From Calamus simplicifolius (taxonomy: Eukaryota > Streptophyta > Magnoliopsida > Arecales > Arecaceae), in contig UESW01004352.1 of NCBI GenBank assembly GCA_900491605.1, positions 494,000-557,999 of the forward strand: 64,000 nt of DNA. The letters are read 5' to 3'. The position numbers and the translations under genes were made by a program. The notes under the pieces are model-generated. The model did not search any database and had not been told where the DNA came from. It saw only the letters and a program-made list of their open reading frames with translations. Within the stretch, counting starts at the first letter, position 1. Each line of letters begins with the position of its first letter. Positions 35,195 through 45,884 of the stretch are shown here, piece by piece.

Positions 35195-35857
35195 GATAGT
35201 GTTTGATAGAAAAAATATTATTCATGGATAAGTGTACGGGATAGAGTTTATCCCCTGGCTATCCCTAGGGATATCCCTTGGCTATCCCATTGATCATATC
35301 AAATGCAAAAAGGTAAATCCATAGGATAACTTTTTTTTACTCTTATTTGAAGGGATAACCAGCTATTTCTGCATTTTTTAGGGAATAAATTGAGGGTATA
35401 TCCCATGGTTAACCATGGATTATCCTTTTAGTTAACTTTATTCCCAGCTATACCTTAGGTAGTATTTGATAGAAAAAATATTATCCATGGATAAGTGTAC
35501 GGGATAGAGTTTATCCCCTGGCTATCCCTAGGGATATCCCTTGGCTATCCCATTCATCATATCAAATGCAAAAAGGTAAATCCATTGGATAACTTTTTTT
35601 ACTTTTATTTGGAGGGATAACCAGCTATTCCTACATTCTCTAGGAAATAAATTGAGGGAATATCCCATGGTTAACCATGGATTATCCCTTTGGTTAACTT
35701 TATTCCCATCTATCCCTTATAGTTATGGCTTTTGGGAATAAGAGGAAATATCCCCCGGATATCTCCTCTTATCCCCTATTTCAAACATTACCTTATAGTT
35801 ATGGTTTTTGGGAATAAGAGGAGATATCCCCTCTTATCCCCTATTTCAAACACTACC
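35195..35857. mobile_element. Composite Tourist-like MITE (copies 3 and 4 joined, plus duplicated end)
   Basis: A full unit (35195 to about 35454) is followed directly by a second (35458-35792), sharing one TTA between them, and then by a duplicated right terminus (35793-35857) ending CAAACACTACC. The outer flanks are TTA at 35192-35194 and TTA at 35858-35860. It is the same family as 26883 and 28082. Confidence 0.85.
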
Positions 35858-35860
35858 TTA

Positions 35861-36977
35861 ATCTAAAAGATCTTTGTCTAGATATATCATCATAGTTTAA
35901 AAATTTATAATTACTTTTTAAAATTATGCTTCATGATTCTAAAATCCACATTATTTTCTATGGTTGGAAATCCGTGAATCTTTCTTTTTATTTTTTTTTG
36001 AGAATTAGAAAACCATGATCCTTGGAATCATGAAATTAGAAATTCTTGCTTTGAGGAGTAGGGTTTTTTAAGCTCATGATTTTCCCTCTATTATTTTATA
36101 TCTTTCTAATCTTGATTATTTCTACAAAAGAATTCCCCCCTCCTTTGAAAAAAAAAAACTATTCCTTAAAAATTAATTTTAAATTCAAACCTTCAAATAT
36201 AACGAAAGTTATCGATATGTGGAACAGCTACAAGCTTGCTCGAACAACATACAACCATATAGGATTTATGGACTCTAGCTTTAACAACCAATATTGTTGT
36301 ATTTATTCAATTCTTATTTCAATGAATTTGAGGGAATTTGATTCCTCCAATTCTCAGTCTAAAAAAAAAAATCCCAAATAAATACATCGTTCTTTGGCCA
36401 ACTAGGTAAATAAATAGAAGTTCCTAGCTATCTTTGTGGAAGCAAACAACACATAAAAGAGGTGAAGACTGCTTAAATCTTTACAACCCGTGTTTCGGGG
36501 TCAGTCTAAGCATGAAACTTGCGAAGATCCAAAGGCCGCAGATGTTTGGGTCTTTGGGCTCGTGCACAGTGAAGGGATTGTAGGAGCGGGTCTAAGTCAA
36601 TGGAGTGTTAGAATAAAGTTATATATATTGATCCCTATTATATTATAGAAATATGGGAACAATATTTTTATCATGATAAATAATATAAATCATGAATAGA
36701 TACATAAATACCTTCAGCCATTACTCTATGCAAATAGGTTGACTTTTCTTCATATCAGATCAGGGTAAGGCTCTTCCATACCTTACGGTCTTTCTCAGCG
36801 ATGCTGTAAACTTTCGTAAAGACTAGGCGCAGGGACCTTCCTGTTTTATATTTTTTTATACCTTATCTGTCCATCACAGAGGGCGCTTCAAACGGATATA
36901 GTTGAGGAATATTTATCTTAATTATTGATTCAAATTTGAAATTCACATAATCCCTCGATATGGAATATAGGGCCATC
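35861..36977. other. Gene-free stretch
   Basis: The frame 36076-36381 is AT-driven and low complexity. A TGTTAGAATAAAG stretch near 36607 looks like an LTR start, but no matching end was found. Confidence 0.4.
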
Positions 36978-37283
36978 TTAATCGTATCTAACCGATACGT
37001 TTAATGGGAAAAAATCAATATAAAGAACTTTAGAACCAACATGGAGAACTTTAGAATTATTTCTTTCTATTCTCAAATGGACCAAAATTTAGGTTTGGTT
37101 CATTAGTTATTTGTCATTAATTTTTTAATCTTAATCGTATCTAATCGATACGCTTAATGGAAAAAAAAATCAACATAAAGAACTTTAGAACCAACATGGA
37201 GAACTTTAGAATTATTTCTTTCTATTCTCAAATGGACCAAAATTTAGATTTGGTTCATTAGTTATTTGTCATTAATTTTTTTA
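36978..37283. repeat. Tandem duplication 2 x 153 bp
   Basis: TTAATCGTATCTAA(C/T)CGATACG begins at 36978 and 37131. The copies are nearly identical through GGTTCATTAGTTATTTGTCA. Confidence 0.95.
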
Positions 37284-37609
37284 ATTAATAAAAAAATTAA
37301 TGCATAATTTATATTTCATTTGTTGCTTATAATTTATTAGAAAAATGATAGAAAATACATGTCATTAAGTTTGATAGTCGTCAATATGACACTTGTTCAA
37401 TAAGAAATATGATGGCAAACACCTAATAATTATACCTAAGTTTTATTTATATTTAAAATAAAGTTATTAGCAAATTAATATAATAATAATGATTAAAATA
37501 GTAAAGCATGATTTCTTTTGTTATTTGAGAGAAAACACAATTGAACTATTTGATTAAGTGGTTGAAAACTTTGCTTATGTTTAAAGTTTTATATATAGTC
37601 AGACAAAAG

Positions 37610-37920
37610 CATAGTTGTTAGAATCGGACCGAACTGGCCAGTTGGACCGATTGAATCTGGACCCAAAGGCCAAGCTGGTCTGATTCTAACATAAAATTGG
37701 ATGTATGATCCAGAATAATCCGGTTAACCCATCTGATTTACTCGTGAACCGATCAATCCAACCCAAACTGGATGGGATCATGGATTTTATTATTATGTTA
37801 ACCTTAATTTTTTTATTAAAAAATTAATTTTTATTAATATAATTGATCGATGGTTGAACCAGTGACCCGATGACCCGAGCCCTTAACCAGGTCAATGTCC
37901 GGTTGAGTCTCACAACTATG
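37610..37920. mobile_element. hAT-like MITE, 311 bp
   Basis: The TIRs CATAGTTGTTAGAATCGGACC and (reversed) CATAGTTGTGAGACTCAACCGG match at most positions. Flanks are GACAAAAG on the left and AACAAAAG on the right, an 8-bp target duplication with one mismatch, as for hAT elements. No coding capacity. Confidence 0.75.
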
Positions 37921-38275
37921 AACAAAAGGGAAGAATTACGGTAAGTTAATAACCAGTGTAAAACTATAATTATACTTTATAAATATAAATATATTAAAAA
38001 GAATTATTCAAATATCTTGTACTTGTGATATGTCGCAAGGGATGCAAGAAATATACATAATGAAAGAAAAGAAATCATGCAACTGGCCTCTACTAATTTG
38101 GAATTAAGGTTTTATAGTTCTGATTGATTAAATGGATAAAAACTAATGCAATTAAAATTATACAAATAATAGATTATATTCGAAACCTTCCTCATCCAAT
38201 TCGAAAATATAATAACTCTTATTTTAAAATTATATTAGGCACATGTAAGGATCAAGTGTGGGCAGTCAGCTGATG

Positions 38276-38280
38276 CAATG
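38276..38280. repeat. TSD CAATG, left of Copia B
   Basis: Matches CAATG at 57773-57777. It proves that the two distant LTRs belong to one insertion. Confidence 0.93.
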
Positions 38281-38637
38281 TGAAGGAACTGAATATAAAG
38301 GATATACCGATAATGATGGACATACCTCAATATCGGCAGCAGCGGAAGCATGATCGTCGGTCGTCGGGGGCTACCAGAGTCCTCTGTACGTCCTTGCCCC
38401 TAAGCCGCAGCACCGGTGAGGGAGAGGAGGAAGAGCCCTTCGTGACCCTCGGACGCGTCTCTCACTCAGAAGACCTCATGACGAAGACACCTTCGGTCTT
38501 CTTTTTAAAGAAGGCTATCACCAGCGAATAAGCCAGAGGGATTACCTATGAAGCGTCCTTCAGAATCCAAAAAGTCGTAGAGTCTCCAGGGACTCTTGGG
38601 ATATCGTGTGGACGAATTAATGGCACCCAGGTCAACA
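38281..38637 (-). mobile_element. 3' LTR of Copia B
   Basis: On the + strand it runs from TGAAGGAACTG to CAGGTCAACA and aligns with 57420-57772. The adjoining PPT on the minus strand reads GGACAAGTGGGAGAT (38638-38652). Confidence 0.93.
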
Positions 38638-38652
38638 ATCTCCCACTTGTCC
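38638..38652 (-). promoter_or_regulatory. Polypurine tract of Copia B
   Basis: GGACAAGTGGGAGAT on the minus strand directly precedes the 3' LTR. It is nearly the same core (AAGTGGGAGAT) as in Copia A. Confidence 0.9.
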
Positions 38653-39790
38653 ATACAGGAACATTATAACCTCAACTCTCTCAACTTACAGTGCGGTGGG
38701 GTGTGCGACCCGATGAAACTCACACACAGTGACACATAGTGGATAAACTGCATTAAGTTAATAAATAACTAACGCAGTGATCATGAATACAATCCAATCC
38801 CGTCTGTGTCCTACATAATCCGATCACACCTGATCAAGCACTCTCAATCCCTCAAGAGATTTACCCTGAGCAGCACTTGAAAAACACAAAGCCATAATGT
38901 TGGTATCCATAATCATATGCAACTCATATACATGATTGCCCGGGCAATGGATCACAAACATAAGGTGTGGTCGCGAATAATCTTCCTTGAACACTCATAC
39001 CAGTCCATCATTGTCCAGTTGACTTCATAGGATTGTCTCATGTGGCCGCATCAATTCCATGACCCTGGAGGACAAGGCTAAGGAAGTCATCCTGTACTCC
39101 AACTTCATGATATAGGTTCAAGTCCAAGGACACTACATAGTTGTAAGGCTCACATGATAATGGAGAGGGAATATTTCACATTACCCCTTACAAGGTCGAC
39201 TTTAGCACATGCAACGTAATACATGCTACGATGGAGCTCCCACTTAATGGGCCATGTCATATTTAAACATCATACGAACATAAGTCTAGGCATCACAAAG
39301 TTACCTGACTCGAGCACACACCAATACTCCCAGTTCGGCTATAACAGGCTTAGTACAAATCTGTGGACATATCACTATTGATAAGTTGCACATGCATATA
39401 TATGCTCCGTACTCAATTCTCCTGAGTCTCATCTCAGTCCAAACTGAGGCGACTTTGATTATAATCTTTTCATTATAATTTATGTAGCACATTTCGCAAC
39501 CCATGCAATATGCAACTCATGCATTGCTACTCAAGCAACTATAATGGCTACTTTAGTCTCATCCTGCCCACTACAAAAGTGTCAGGGAGATCACCCGTGT
39601 GAGTGCTCTGATCTAAGCCTATGACATTTATACACATATGTGCCTATAAATATGAACACATCATAATAATGAAAATAAACATTTCATAAACTTTAACACA
39701 TAGTCATTGATGTCCATACAATTCCTGTCTGACAACAAAAAGAACAGACACAAACTCCTACATAAGTCTGAAATATATCACGGTCTGTCA
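38653..39790 (-). other. Long 3' untranslated spacer of Copia B
   Basis: About 1.1 kb between the RNase H end and the PPT with no sustained frame on either strand. Confidence 0.6.
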
Positions 39791-40604
39791 CATTCTATAC
39801 AGACCTAGACCCCTCACATGAGCCTAGAACACATTCCTAGGAATAGGCTTCGTCAAAGGATCAGCCAGCATCCTGCCAGTGGAAATATGCTATAGGATAA
39901 CTTCTCCTTGCTTGACCATGTCTCTAATGAAGTGATATATGATGTCAATATGCTTGGTCCTTCCATGGTACTTAGGATCCTTAGCATATTATAATGCTGC
40001 CATACTATCAGAACCGATCTGAATAGCCTCATGTGGAGTAGCTGATATCTCAAGTCGCCTCAAGAACCTCCTCAGCCACACAGCCTCCTGGACAGCAGCG
40101 AACAAGCAATATATTCAGCTTCTATGATGGATAGGGCAGTACAACTTTGTTTCTTACTGCACCAAGTGACAGCTCCACCTCCAAAGATAAACACATATCC
40201 TGTGGTGGATCTACGCTCGTCCCTATCACCTGCCCAATCAGAGTCACAAAAACCCTTTAATGTCAAATCTTCACCTGATAGCATAGGGTGAGATTGGTAG
40301 TACCACGAAGGTAACGAAAAATCCTTTTAACTGCAACCCAATGAGCAAGTCCTGAATTACTTTGATATCAGCTAACCAAGCCGACTGCAAAGCAAATGTC
40401 AAGGCAAGTACACAACATAACATACATCAAGCTCCCTACTGCACTAGCATAGGGGATCCTGCTCATCTTTTCTCTCTCCTCATCAGTTCTAGGGCACTGA
40501 TCGATGCTTAAAGTACAGCCCTTCTCTATTGGGGTATCAACGGGTTTAGAATAGTGCATTCGGAATCGTCTTAAGACTTTCTCAATATATGTTTCTTGTG
40601 ACAA
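39791..40604 (-). pseudogene. Copia B RNase H
   Basis: Fragments on the minus strand: MSQETYIEKVLRRFRM and DTPIEKGC (40604-40368), then LKGFCDSDWAGDRDERRSTTGYVFIF and IIEAEYIA (40284-40072), then ADPLTKPIPRNVF near 39835-39870. Frame changes separate the pieces. The role would be removal of RNA from the RNA-DNA hybrid. Confidence 0.88.
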
Positions 40605-41500
40605 ACCAAGAAACCTCTTAGCACGATTCCTAGGATCCTCACTCCCAGCACAAAATTTGCCTCACCCATATCCTTCATCTCAAAGACAGAGGACAGCCAC
40701 TCCTTAGTGCATTGATCACTCCAATAGAACTCCCAGCAATTAGGATGTCATCTACATACAACGCCAAGATCAGAATACCATCGTCTGATTTCTTAATGTA
40801 CACACAGTGGTCCTCCTCAATCATATCTAAGCCAATCGATGTAATGGCTTCATGAAACATGAGGTACCATTGCCTAGATGACTGCTTGAGACCATATATG
40901 GATCCTCTAAGGTGGCACACTTTGCCCTCCTATCCTTTGGTCACAAAGCCCAAGGGTTGATCCATATAGATCTCTTCATCCAGGCTTCCATTAAGAAACG
41001 CTGTTTTAACATCGATTTGATGTAGCTTCAAATTTAAATGGGCTACAATAGCTAGGATTAGGCGAATGGAGGCAAATCTCACCACAGAAAAAAATGTCTC
41101 CTCAAAGTCTACACCCTCTATCTGGGTATAGCCCTTCACCACAAGACGAGCCTTGTACTTATCAATTGACCCATCAGCCTTATGCTTAATCTTAAGGACC
41201 CACTTATTTCTATAGATTTACGTCTAGGCAGAAGGTCTACCAAGTCCCACACATGATTCTTGGCCATCGATACCATCTCATCTTCCATAGCAGCTTGCCA
41301 CTCACTATGAGCAGGTGAATCGAGCACCTCTTCAACAGAAGCAGGCTCATCTGGATCCAACGGAGTGCAGAGAAACACATTCCCTTCGATCCTAAAATGT
41401 CGTCGTGGAATATGACCACGTTTGCTTCTCCATAACTGCGGATCTGAACCCTGAGGACCGCTCTCAGATGGTGCATCAACACTCATAGGTGAGCTCCTAC
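40605..41500 (-). pseudogene. Copia B reverse transcriptase
   Basis: RT blocks: VEEVLDSPAHSEWQAAMEDEM (about 41335-41270), GYTQIEGVDFEETF, IDVKTAFLNGSLDEEIYMDQP (41142-40930), GSIYGLKQSSRQW and the catalytic LYVDDILIAGSS (40920-40720). A stop lies near 40928, and frame changes lie near 41140 and 41220, so the enzyme cannot be made intact. Confidence 0.9.
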
Positions 41501-42439
41501 TAGGCTCAGTTTGTGTGCTCCCACTGTCTGGTGCGACACTTCCACTAGGCCTAGCATTCCCACTATCCATGGCGATCTCTGAGATAGGTTGAAAATCTCC
41601 TCCCTCGCCAGAGATAGTAGGAAGGTCCTCCTGTAACTCATATAGGGACAGGTCCTTTCTAATTTCATCAATGCTCGGGAATTCATTCTCTAGAAACTCC
41701 ACGTCTCTGGACTCCACTTCAGTCAACCCTCTATCAGAATGTGCACCATACATCACGTAACCCTTCAAATTCTTAGGGTACCTGATGAATGCCTTTTTGA
41801 TGGCTTTAGTACCCTGCTTTCCCAACTTATAGGAGGCATTGTGAACATATCTGCTGAGCCCCAAGGGCGCAAATGATTCACAGAGGGTCGCGTGCCATGC
41901 CATAGCTCATATAGAGTGGAGGGTACCGTTTTACTAGGGACACGGTTAAGGATGTAGGCAGTAGTCAACAACGCATCTCCCCAAAAATTGATTGGAAGAT
42001 TGCCTTGCGCCATCATCGACCTAACCATGTCTAGTAAAGTCCTTTTGTGACGCTTGGCAACACCATTCTGTTGCGGTGTCCTAAGAATGGTAAGCTGCCT
42101 GCGTATCCCCTTTTCCTTACAAAGCCGCTAGAATTGCTCAGATAGATATTCGCAACCTCTATCAGTCCGAAGAGTCTTCAAAGACCTTTCCTTCTGATTT
42201 TCTACCACAGCTAAAAATCGTCTGAAACAATCCAGCACTTCACAGCGGTGGGAGATCAGGTACATATACCCAAATCGCGAAAAATTATCTATAAATGTGA
42301 GGAAATAGGAAGCACCATGGCGTACCTTGACACTCATGGGTCCACAGATATCAGAGTGAACTAGCTCTAATGGATGAGAGGCCCTAGTAGCCTTACCAAA
42401 AGATTTCTTGTTGCCTTTCCTGCTAGACAAGACTCGCAC
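41501..42439 (-). pseudogene. Copia B integrase
   Basis: The minus-strand frame 42439-42128 holds LELVHSDICGPM, FLTFIDNFSRFGYMYLI and LRTDRGCEYLS. The frame 42028-41765 continues with NLPINFWGDALLTTAYILNRVPSK, and 41903-41500 with a chromodomain-less acidic linker. The catalytic Asp residues are visible, but the frames are broken near 42128 and 41900. Confidence 0.88.
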
Positions 42440-43862
42440 ACAGGTAGACTTATCTTGGTAAGAGGGCCTAATAGCCCTGCTTTAGCCATACGTGCCATCC
42501 TATCTTGGCCCACATGACCAAGTCTGGCATGCTAAAGAAAACTATCATCACAGGCAGGAATAGAAGCACAAGCAACAGAGGAGTAAGAAGCACACAATTC
42601 AACATCAAGTCTAAAGAACCCTTGTGACAAATATCCACAAAAGGATAAAACACCATCCAGATAGACTGACATACGATCACCAGAAAAATTAAAAGTGTAA
42701 CCAAGTGCCAATAGAGCAAGAATAGAACAAAGATTATACAGGATAGTTGGGACATACAAAACATCATGTAAGATCAACACATGTCCACCACGAAGCATAA
42801 CACGATATGCTCCTACACCTAAAACCTGCTCACGCAGACCGTTCCCAAGCATGACAAACTGGGTATTTATAGGTATCTGGTGAAAATCCATAAAACTAGC
42901 TCGATCTCGCACTATATGTTTGTTCGCTCCCGAATCTACAATCCAATCGGGAAGAGTATCAGCAACTAATGCATATAAACAAACATAGATAGAGCTTAAT
43001 ATGGAGCATACCTTTTTTGGCTCAGTGCAATCACGAGCAAAGTGGCCTTTAGCTCCATAGTTGTAGCACTTAATTTTTATTACATCTCTCTTGCTCCCTC
43101 GACGTCCTCTCTTAGGTTTGGCCACAGTTTTTCCTTTATATCCCTGAGTACTCCTGTGACGTGCCTTTCCCTTCTTTTTGTTCCTGGGCCTCGAAGACTC
43201 ACCAGTAACCATATAGACCGAAGGGAGGGAAGTCTCAATACGCTTAGCCTCTAGCTCAAGGTGACGAGCAATATCCTCAAAAGTCTTGATGTGCTCACTA
43301 TGAGTCATCAAGAGCTTCATCTGACTCCACTGAGGGTCAGGCAGTGAACGAATCACTGCTAGGACCTGTTGCTCATCAGTAAGGTCAACTCCAGCATCCT
43401 TCATATCCCTAATCATGTTTCCCATCACACGAAGGTGGGTCGACATGGAATGATCGAGATCCTTGACATACTGTATGAATCTAAGGTTCAAGGCACGTAG
43501 CCTTGTGGCCGAAGTTTGACCAAACCTGATCTTGAGCTGGTTCCACATATCCTGAGCTGGTTCCACATATCCTGAGCAACCTGACAATGCTCAAAGTTGC
43601 CAATAAGATCATTGTGCATGCTGCTCAATATGGTAAAGCATGCACAATGATCTTTCTTGACCCAATTGTCATAGGCTTCCCGATCAAGGCTATGTTGCTC
43701 AGTAGTGCCAGGGGCTGGTGGTGTCATACTAGTTGTCAGGGTCTCCAAGACTTCTAATTCATTCAGCAGGTATTGGATTTTTCTATGCCACATTTTATAG
43801 TTTTGTCCATCTAGCTTCTCACCTTTGTTGAGATCAGCTATCACAGATTTGAAGGCCATCAC
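42440..43862 (-). pseudogene. Copia B gag and protease
   Basis: Gag opens at the 43862 region (MAFKSVIADLNKGEKLDGQNYKMW). It is broken by a 20-bp tandem duplication (43534-43573) and resumes in the 351-codon frame 43587-42532. The latter carries the gag core (LRFIQYVKDLDHSMSTHL), a knuckle reading CYNYGAKGHFARDC in which the second Cys is Tyr, and the protease site IVDSGANKHI. A later shift separates the GAG-pre-integrase region (about 42540-42440). Confidence 0.88.
43534..43573. repeat. 20-bp tandem duplication disrupting Copia B gag
   Basis: TGAGCTGGTTCCACATATCC occurs twice in direct succession. Twenty is not a multiple of three, so this single event explains the break between the two gag frames. 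Confidence 0.93.
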
Positions 43863-44103
43863 TGCATTTAGTCAAGCAAGGTATGGACATTAGGCACATA
43901 TCAGTGTATACTGATATCTAGAAAAATAATCAGATTACAAATATTCCTTCTTATAAATGAGATCGAAAATTTTGCTAAGTTCATAATCATCACTCATTTA
44001 ATAAGATGGAACATAGAATATGATAAATTTTTATAGAACATATCTATATTATCCATAAAACCAATGTAGGAACAAATCCGCAACGCAAACATATGCTACA
44101 ACA

Positions 44104-44387
44104 AGCATATTTTTCATGCCAACTAAAGATATAATTTATAAATAATATATTATTTATGCACCAAGTCATAAATAAATATGCTCGCAAAAAATACATAGCA
44201 TTTGACATAAATCCTCTCATGTACTAAGCATAAATAATTATGTCAACATAAATAACATGCAGAATTATGCATAAATCATATTTGTACACTAAGCATAAAT
44301 AATTATGCATCCAGAAAAAATTCACAGGAAAAATCAAACAAAATGGCAATAAAAATATTCATGCACAGAGCATAAACCACCATGCCA
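44104..44387 (-). other. Repeated hairpins in Copia B leader
   Basis: Upstream of gag, a block reading (+ strand) TGTAC(A/T)CTAAGCATAAATAA or close variants recurs about four times. Two copies have near-identical loops with arms that differ but pair perfectly: TTGACATAA/TTATGTCAA (44202-44210/44238-44246) and ATGCATAA/TTATGCAT (44267-44274/44303-44310). A third, more diverged copy pairs TGGCA/TGCCA (44344-44348/44383-44387). A fourth lies inside AGCATATTT/AAATATGCT (44104-44112/44174-44182). The transcript is the minus strand. Confidence 0.6.
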
Positions 44388-44516
44388 CAGCAAAAAAATT
44401 TTTAATAAATTTTCTAAGATATTCTATGAATTTTTATGATATTTATACAATTTTTTTTGATTTTTTACGATTTATCACTTAGCTGCCACGTTTTCGCTAC
44501 ATAGCTGCCAAGTAAC

Positions 44517-44519
44517 ATG
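44517..44519. repeat. TSD ATG, left of CACTA element
   Basis: ATG precedes CACTACAAG at 44520. The same triplet follows GTAGTG at 56717-56719. A 3-bp duplication is characteristic of CACTA elements. Confidence 0.92.
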
Positions 44520-44539
44520 CACTACAAGAAAATACTGAA

Positions 44540-45880
44540 ATAGCGACGCCAATTTAGCGACGCATAATTGCGTCGCTAAATTGCGACCACTTTGCGACGC
44601 CTTTGTGACAATAAAATATTGCGACGCATTAGCGACTCATTAGCGACTCAATTAACCAAAAAATCAAAAAAAATTAAATTTTTAATATTGCGACACAAAT
44701 ATTGCGTCGCAATATTTTTAAATTAATTTTTTATGAAATATAAATATCAATAAAAATATTGCGACGCAATATTTGCGTCGCAATGTTTTTAACAGAATTA
44801 AATATTTTAAATAGCGACGCATTAGCGACGCAATAAAATAGATAATTAGAAAAATTATTTTTAATAAATGAAATTAAATTTTATAAAATCTAATTATCGG
44901 AAAAAAATATTGCGATGCATCACAGTGCATCGCAATGTTTTTAAAAGAATTAAATATATTAAATAGCGACGCATTAGCGACGCAATAAACTAGAAAATAA
45001 AAAAATTTATTTTAATTTAGCAATGCAACAAATGCATCGCAAATAATTTAAATGAAATTATATTGTTTAAAGTACAAATAGTTTACAAAATATTGCGACG
45101 CATAACTGTGCGTCGCAATATTTTGAAAGAATTAAATATTTTTAATAGCGACGCCTTAGCGACGCAATAAAATTAGAAAATAGGAAAATTATTTTTAATT
45201 TAGCGATGCAACAATTACATCGCAAATAATTTAAATGGAATTATATTTTTTACAGTATTAATATTTTAAAAAATATTGCGACGCCAATCAGTGTATCGCA
45301 ATATTTTGAAAAGAATTAAATATTTTAAATAGCAATGCCTTAGCGACGCAATAAACTAGAAAAATAGAAAAATTATTTTTAATTTAGTGACAAAATAATT
45401 GCATCGCAAATAATTTAAATGGAATTATATTTTTTACAGTATTAATATTTTAAAAAGATTGCGATGCCACCCAGTGCGTCGCAAAATTTTGGAAAAAATT
45501 AAATATTTTAAATAGCGACGCATTAGCGACGCAATAAACCAGAAAATAAATTAAATTTATTTTTAATTTAGCGACGCAATAACTGCATCGCAATTATTTT
45601 AAATAAAATTAAATTTTAGAAATTATAAATATGAGAAAAATAATGACGACGTAACACAGTGAGTTGCAATGTTTTAAAAAATTAAATGTTAAATAGCGAT
45701 GCATTAGCGATGTAATAAGCCAAAATAATTAGGAAAATTATGTTTTAATATAGCGACGTACTTGTTGCATCGTAATTATTAGAATTAAAGTTAATTTTTT
45801 ATATATATAATTATCATATTAAAAAAATATGACGCAACCCTTTGTCGTTATATATTTAAAAAAATTAATTATGTTAAATA
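44540..45880. repeat. Left subterminal motif array
   Basis: Dozens of copies of TAGCGACGCA / TTGCGACGCA and their reverse TGCGTCGCAA, often as facing pairs 10-30 bp apart separated by TTTTAAA-type spacers. A roughly 110-bp higher period is visible. In En/Spm such motifs are TNPA-binding sites. Confidence 0.9.
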
Positions 45881-45884
45881 GCGA

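Noticed and set aside
38653..39790. Additional gene in the Copia B 3' spacer
   Set aside because: No sustained frame; only short AT/GC mixtures.
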